From Dyella ginsengisoli LA-4 (GTDB lineage: Bacteria > Pseudomonadota > Gammaproteobacteria > Xanthomonadales > Rhodanobacteraceae): 64,000 nucleotides of DNA. The notes under the pieces were generated by a model that made no database searches, was not told the origin of the DNA, and worked only from the letters and a program-made list of their open reading frames with translations. How positions within the stretch are numbered: the stretch's first letter is position 1; each line of letters starts with the position of its first letter. Shown here in pieces: positions 59,799 through 64,000 of this stretch. The translations under genes and the position numbers were made by a program. The DNA lies in contig NZ_AMSF01000033.1 in assembly GCF_000334915.1 (NCBI RefSeq), forward strand, positions 113,267 to 177,266, given 5' to 3'.

Positions 59799-59816
59799 AT
59801 GACGCTTATGTTACAG
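59799..59816 (-). promoter_or_regulatory. PhoB-box-like site before DUF47-pit
   Basis: On the minus strand CTGTAACATAAGCGTCAT matches the two-repeat Pho box CTGTCAT-N4-CTGTCAT at 5 of 7 positions in each half. It ends 26 bases before the DUF47 start. Phosphate-starvation control is plausible but unproven. Confidence 0.5.
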
Positions 59817-59913
59817 GAGCCCCCAAGCGCCGGGCAGCCGCTCCCGGCCACGTGATCCGGGGCCCCTCCTGCCCCTACACTGCGCCCATGGCTTCCCGAT
59901 CCCGCTCCGCGCG

Positions 59914-61251
59914 ATGCTGACCGAATTCGCGCTCGTCTTCGTCCTGTCCCTGTGCAACGGCTTCTTCGCGCTGTCGGAGATGGCCTTGGTCGCCTCGCGC
60001 AAGAGCCGCCTGAAGCAGATGGCCGACCGCAGCCGCCGCGCCCGCGTGGCGCTGCGCCATGCCGAGTCGCCCGAACGGTTCCTTTCCACCGTGCAGGTCG
60101 GCATCACCCTGGTGATGCTGCTGACCGGCGCGCTGGCAGGCGACGCGCTGGGCGAGCACATCGCCGAGGCCCTGCACCGCGACCGCGCGGTCTGGCTGGA
60201 ACCCTACGCCCACGCGCTGGGCTTCGCGATCAGCTTCATCGTCATCTCCTTCGTGCAGATCGTGTTCGGCGAACTGGTGCCCAAGCGCCTGGCGCTGGCC
60301 AGCCCGGAGAGGGCATCGATGGTGGTCGGCATGCCGATGCTGGTGCTCAGCCGGATCTGCTCGCCGTTCGTGTGGCTGCTCAATACCTGCAGCACGCTGG
60401 TGCTGCGGCTGCTGCGCGTCACCGACAAGGGCGGCGCGGCAGTGACCGAAGAGGAAATCCGGCTACTGGTGGCCGAGAGCGCCGAACAGGGCGTGCTCGA
60501 CGCCGACGAGCACAACATGGTCAACCGCGTGCTGCGACTGGGCGACCGCACCGTGGACAGCGTGATGACTCCACGCATGCGCATCGCCTGGCTGGACATC
60601 GCCGCGCCGCTGCACGAGAACATGGCCGTACTGCGCGAGACGCCGTACTCGCGCTATCCGGTCTACCGTGGCGACGAAAGCGATGTCGTCGGCGTGGTCG
60701 AGGTGAAGAGCCTGCTGGCCGACCTGGGCCAGGGCAAGCCGGACCTGTTCCGGCGCCTGTCCAAGCCGCTGTACGTGCCGGCCACGGCGCGCGCGCTGGA
60801 TCTGCTGGAGGAATTCCGCGACGCCGAGACGCCGATGGCGCTGGTAGTCGATGAATACGGCGACATCGAGGGCGTGGTCACCATCAACGACCTGCTCTCG
60901 GCGGTGGTCGGCGTGGCTCAGCTCGGCCACGGCAGCCCCGGCGAGGAGAGCTCGCCGATCGTCCGGCGCGAGGACGGCAGCTGGCTGGTCGACGGCACCC
61001 TGTCCACCGACGATCTGCGCGAGCTGCTGCGCGTCGGCCCGCTGCCGGGCGAGGACGAACACGATTTCCGCACCGTTGCCGGCATGGTGATGACGGCACT
61101 GGGCCATATCCCGCAGGTGGGCGAGGTGTTCGAGTGGCGCGGCATCCGCTTCGAGGTCATGGACCTGGACGGCGCACGCATCGACAAGCTGCTGGTGGTG
61201 CCGCCGCCACCCACCGACGGCCCCGACGACGACGCCACGCGCGGCGGCTGA
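59914..61251 (+). CDS. CNNM/CorC-family membrane protein with CBS domains
   Basis: A 445-residue protein: N-terminal CNNM membrane domain (FVLSLCNGFFALSEMALVASR, IVFGELVPKRLAL), two CBS domains (VMTPRMRIAWLDI to YVPATARAL... DEYGDIEGVVTINDLL), and a C-terminal CorC_HlyC domain (EDEHDFRTVAGMVM). Often labelled hemolysin, it is now seen as a magnesium/cobalt exporter or regulator. Complete. Confidence 0.92.
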   Translation: MLTEFALVFVLSLCNGFFALSEMALVASRKSRLKQMADRSRRARVALRHAESPERFLSTVQVGITLVMLLTGALAGDALGEHIAEALHRDRAVWLEPYAHALGFAISFIVISFVQIVFGELVPKRLALASPERASMVVGMPMLVLSRICSPFVWLLNTCSTLVLRLLRVTDKGGAAVTEEEIRLLVAESAEQGVLDADEHNMVNRVLRLGDRTVDSVMTPRMRIAWLDIAAPLHENMAVLRETPYSRYPVYRGDESDVVGVVEVKSLLADLGQGKPDLFRRLSKPLYVPATARALDLLEEFRDAETPMALVVDEYGDIEGVVTINDLLSAVVGVAQLGHGSPGEESSPIVRREDGSWLVDGTLSTDDLRELLRVGPLPGEDEHDFRTVAGMVMTALGHIPQVGEVFEWRGIRFEVMDLDGARIDKLLVVPPPPTDGPDDDATRGG

Positions 61252-61268
61252 CACGGCAGACGCGAACC

Positions 61269-61886
61269 ATGGGCGAGTCGCACGACGCACCGGCCGGCCA
61301 CACCACCGCTACCCGGCTGCTACGCCAGTCGATCGCCAGCCAGCCGGACACCCGGATCACCCTCGACGCCCTGCTCGACCCGCTGCGCGAGCGTGCCTTC
61401 GGCGTGCTGCTGATCCTGTTGGCCATCCCCAACTTCATGCCTCTGGCGATGGGGATCGGCGGCGTGATGGGCGCTGGGGTCATGGCGATCGGCGCACAGA
61501 TGGCGCTGGGTGCGACGCGCCCCTGGCTGCCCCGCTGGATCGGTCGGCGCCGGCTGGATCGAAGCCGGTTGCTGACCCTGCTGGACCGGCTCGATCCGGT
61601 GATGTCGCGGCTCGAGCGGGCCTGCCGGCCACGCCTGCCGGGCCTGCTGCGCCGACCATCGAGCCTGCTCTCGGGCGTCATGCTGATCCTGCTGGGCCTG
61701 ATGCTGGCCCTGCCCCTGCCCTTCACCAACTACTTCTTCGGCGCGCTGCTGCTGGCGTTCGCCTTCGCCCTGATCGAGCGCGACGGCGCGGTGCTGATCG
61801 CCGCCTGGGCATTGACGCTGGCCAGTGCCGGCGTGATCGCCGGGCTGGGCGAGGTGCTGATCCTGCTGCTTCGCGGCGGCGCCTGA
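61269..61886 (+). CDS. ExoD-like exopolysaccharide synthesis membrane protein
   Basis: A 205-residue membrane protein of the ExoD family: SQPDTRITLDALLDPLRERAFGVLLILLAIPNF, PWLPRWIGRRRLDR, and C-terminal hydrophobic segments. ExoD affects exopolysaccharide and alkaline tolerance in rhizobia, with unclear mechanism. 17 bases after the CNNM gene, so likely in one unit. Confidence 0.85.
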   Translation: MGESHDAPAGHTTATRLLRQSIASQPDTRITLDALLDPLRERAFGVLLILLAIPNFMPLAMGIGGVMGAGVMAIGAQMALGATRPWLPRWIGRRRLDRSRLLTLLDRLDPVMSRLERACRPRLPGLLRRPSSLLSGVMLILLGLMLALPLPFTNYFFGALLLAFAFALIERDGAVLIAAWALTLASAGVIAGLGEVLILLLRGGA

Positions 61887-61887
61887 C

Positions 61888-62652
61888 TCAATCGCGACCG
61901 CGCTCCCCGGCCAGCATCGCCATGCGCTGCGCGTCGGCGAAGATGCCGTGCAGCACACGCAGCTCGCGCTCGCTCATCTGCGCGCGCTGGAACAGCTTGC
62001 GCAGCCTGAGCATGATCGTGGTCGGCGTGCGGCCCTTGTGGAAGTCGATGTCGTCCAGCATCTGGGCGAGGTGTTCGTAGAAGCGCTCCATCTTCTCCGC
62101 ATCGGCCGGCGGCTCCTCGTGCAGCGGCGGCGCCTCGGGCAGGTCGTCGCCGAGCATCGCCATGCGCAGCTCGTAGGCCATCACCTGCACCGCCTGCGAC
62201 AGGTTGAGCGAGCTGAAGTCCTCCACGCTGGGGATGCGCACCATCGCGTGACAGCGCGCCAGCTCCTCGTTCTCCAGGCCGGTGCGCTCGTTGCCGAACA
62301 CCCACGCCACCTGCTCGCCGCGCGCGGCGGCGGCCAGCGCCTGGGCCCCGCCCTCGCGCGGACTGAGCTCAGGCAGGTTCACCCCGCGCCGACGTGCCGA
62401 CAGGCCCAGCGCGAAGGTGCTGCCGGCCAGCGCGTCGACCAGTCCCTCGTGCAGTCCGACCGAGCCCATCACGTCGTCGGCACCGGCCGCCAGCGCGGTG
62501 GCTTCCGGGTCGGGAAAGCGGTGCGGCGACACCAGCTCCAGCCGGGTAAAGCCCATGGTGCGGATCGCCCGCGCGGCGCTGCCGATGTTGCCGGGATGGG
62601 AGGTGCGCACCAGCACGAAACGGAACAGCGGGGCGAGGTCGAGAGCGGGCAT
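61888..62652 (-). CDS. trmJ: tRNA (cytidine/uridine-2'-O-)-methyltransferase TrmJ
   Basis: A 254-residue SPOUT methyltransferase. Motif 1 is VRTSHPGNIGSAARAIRTMGF, motif 2 AWVFGNERTGLENEEL, motif 3 IPSVEDFSSLNLSQAVQVMAYEL, together with the C-terminal extension of TrmJ. It would methylate position 32 of certain tRNAs. Divergent from suhB (124-base gap), as in many gammaproteobacteria. Confidence 0.93.
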   Translation of the reverse strand: MPALDLAPLFRFVLVRTSHPGNIGSAARAIRTMGFTRLELVSPHRFPDPEATALAAGADDVMGSVGLHEGLVDALAGSTFALGLSARRRGVNLPELSPREGGAQALAAAARGEQVAWVFGNERTGLENEELARCHAMVRIPSVEDFSSLNLSQAVQVMAYELRMAMLGDDLPEAPPLHEEPPADAEKMERFYEHLAQMLDDIDFHKGRTPTTIMLRLRKLFQRAQMSERELRVLHGIFADAQRMAMLAGERGRD

Positions 62653-62776
62653 GCGGCGGTTCTTCGGCGCGGAAACGGCCGCCTAGGATAGTCCAGGCCG
62701 GCCCGAGCCTGCCGCCGGGCCGCGCCTCTGCTAGAATCCGCGGCCGCTAACCCGTTCTTTTTACAAAGTCCCCGCC

Positions 62777-63580
62777 ATGCCAAGACCCGCCGTTACGATC
62801 GCGGCGCGCGCCGCGCGCGCTGCCGGAAACATCATCCTGCGCTACATGAACCGCATCGACGGGCTGAACGTCGTCGAGAAGCAGCAGATGGACTTCGTCT
62901 CCGAGGTCGACCGGCTGGCCGAGGCGGAGATCATCAAGGAACTGCGCCGCGCCTACCCGGACCACGCCATCCTCGGTGAGGAGAGCGGCGCGATCGGCAA
63001 GGGCCCGCTGCAGTGGGTGATCGACCCGCTGGATGGCACCCACAACTACCTGCGCGGCATCCCGCATTTCTGCGTGTCCATCGGTCTGCTCGAGAAGGGC
63101 GTGCCGACCTATGGCGTGGTTTTCGACCCGCTGCGCGACGAGCTGTACACCGCCAGCAAGGGCGACGGGGCCTATCTCAACGACCGCCGCATCCGCGTCA
63201 GCAAGCGCGACGACCTGGGCGGCGCGATGATCGCCACCGGCTTCCCCTACCGCCAGCGCGCCCACCTGGGACCGCAGCTGGACATGACCCGCGCGATCCT
63301 CGGCCAGGCCGAGGACATCCGCCGCTCCGGCTCGGCCGCGCTGGACCTGGCCTACACCGCCGCCGGCCGCTACGACGGCTATTTCGAGATCGGGCTGAAG
63401 CCGTGGGACATGGCCGCCGGCGTACTGCTGGTGCGTGAAGCGGGCGGCCGCTACTGCGATTTCGCCGGTCGCGACGGCATCCCCGAGAGCGGCAACCTGA
63501 TCGCCGGCAACCTGCACGTGGCCAAGGCGATGGTCGATGCCATCGGCGCGCAGGCCACGCCGACGCTGCTCAAGGCCTAG
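62777..63580 (+). CDS. suhB: Inositol-1-monophosphatase family protein SuhB
   Basis: A 267-residue enzyme with the IMPase motifs GEESGAIG, WVIDPLDGTHNYLRGIPHFCVSIG and KPWDMAAGVLLVREAGG that hold Mg2+. In E. coli SuhB also acts in rRNA transcription antitermination. Start at ATG 62777; a -10-like TAGAAT lies at 62732-62737. Confidence 0.95.
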   Translation: MPRPAVTIAARAARAAGNIILRYMNRIDGLNVVEKQQMDFVSEVDRLAEAEIIKELRRAYPDHAILGEESGAIGKGPLQWVIDPLDGTHNYLRGIPHFCVSIGLLEKGVPTYGVVFDPLRDELYTASKGDGAYLNDRRIRVSKRDDLGGAMIATGFPYRQRAHLGPQLDMTRAILGQAEDIRRSGSAALDLAYTAAGRYDGYFEIGLKPWDMAAGVLLVREAGGRYCDFAGRDGIPESGNLIAGNLHVAKAMVDAIGAQATPTLLKA

Positions 63581-63581
63581 G

Positions 63582-64000
63582 TCAGCGGACATCCTTCATG
63601 GCCTCGCTGTCCTCGCCCAGGCGGGGACAGCGGGATGGATCAGCCCTGCCAATGCGCCGGGCCTCGATCTCGTCGGGTGCGCGGGCATCGAGCGCGCCCG
63701 GCGGCACGCTCCAGGTTTCGCCCACGCCGTGCAGACCGGAAGCAGACGGTTTCAGTTCGACCATGTAGCCGGCGTCGGGCGCGCGGTCGAGTTCGAAGCG
63801 GACGGTTCCATCCGACGAGCGGACCGACCAGGTCACGAAACGGCGCGCCGCCGCGCCCGGAGCGAACACCCAAGCTCCGCCCCCGCGCATCGACATCCGG
63901 CCGCCGCCCTGCACCGGGTCGAGCCGCAGACACCCGTTGACATGCCCCGACTCCAGCCATTTGTCCCGGGTACGTCCCTGCTTATCGAGCAGGGGGGGGG
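63582..64000 (-). CDS. Hypothetical protein (3' part, continues beyond window)
   Basis: On the minus strand one frame is open from the window edge to the stop at 63582, about 138 codons. The visible part reads DKQGRTRDKWLESGHVNG, GGAWVFAPGAAARRFVTWSV, FELDRAPDAGYMVELKPSAS and ends MKDVR. Composition suggests a secreted, Gly/Arg-rich protein, family unknown. The first complete Met would be internal. The edge is a run of nine C residues in this strand. Confidence 0.55.
   Translation of the reverse strand, partial: PPLLDKQGRTRDKWLESGHVNGCLRLDPVQGGGRMSMRGGGAWVFAPGAAARRFVTWSVRSSDGTVRFELDRAPDAGYMVELKPSASGLHGVGETWSVPPGALDARAPDEIEARRIGRADPSRCPRLGEDSEAMKDVR

Overview
The window is high-GC gammaproteobacterial chromosome. 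It fits the Xanthomonadales, most likely family Rhodanobacteraceae (Dyella, Rhodanobacter, Frateuria, Luteibacter group). The evidence is an XgtA-type alpha-glucosidase, TonB-receptor-based maltodextrin uptake with an MFS importer, a GTAG-ended palindromic repeat, and the mix of conserved families. This placement is an inference; there is no rRNA gene in the window to confirm it. I found no tRNA, rRNA, CRISPR array or intact transposase.

Region 1 (1-23.6 kb) is a starch/maltodextrin utilisation locus. It holds a cytoplasmic GH13 alpha-glucosidase, a large TonB-dependent receptor, a flavin-dependent tryptophan-halogenase-family protein, a cation/proton antiporter, a lipoprotein GH13 amylase, a GH31 glucosidase, two tandem secreted GH13 enzymes, a LuxR-type solo regulator, a six-hairpin (glucoamylase-like) glycosidase, an MFS sugar importer and a further secreted GH13 amylase. 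Polymer would be cut outside the inner membrane, oligomers cross the outer membrane through the receptor, periplasmic enzymes trim them, the MFS protein imports the products and the cytoplasmic alpha-glucosidase finishes them. Four exact copies of the 15-mer ATGAATACGTATGCA (central CG, near-palindromic, LacI-type) sit 110-160 bases before the genes that open the transcription units, and define a probable local regulon. A LacI-family regulator that could bind them is encoded at 53.7-54.7 kb.

Region 2 (23.7-51 kb) is an accessory/stress region. It has a TPR protein, PhnA, a DUF2314 protein, a diguanylate cyclase, hydrolases, an ECF sigma/anti-sigma/catalase-like/cytochrome b561 module, OsmC, several oxidoreductases each divergent from its own LysR or AraC regulator, an ankyrin protein, small membrane proteins, two tandem secreted esterase-like proteins and a ferritin-like protein. 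A 484-bp fold-back repeat element lies at 39.8-40.3 kb.

Region 3 (51-64 kb) is mostly housekeeping: a low-complexity secreted repeat protein near a perfect FNR/ANR-type box, DUF2256 plus an iron-sulfur photolyase, LacI, RecQ, an alkyltransferase-like protein, a DUF47-Pit phosphate operon with a PhoB-box-like site, a CNNM/CorC protein, an ExoD-like protein, TrmJ and SuhB.

Three genes (18.05 kb, 43.8 kb, 49.44 kb) show apparent single-base frame breaks at their 5' ends. These are either real mutations or sequencing indels.
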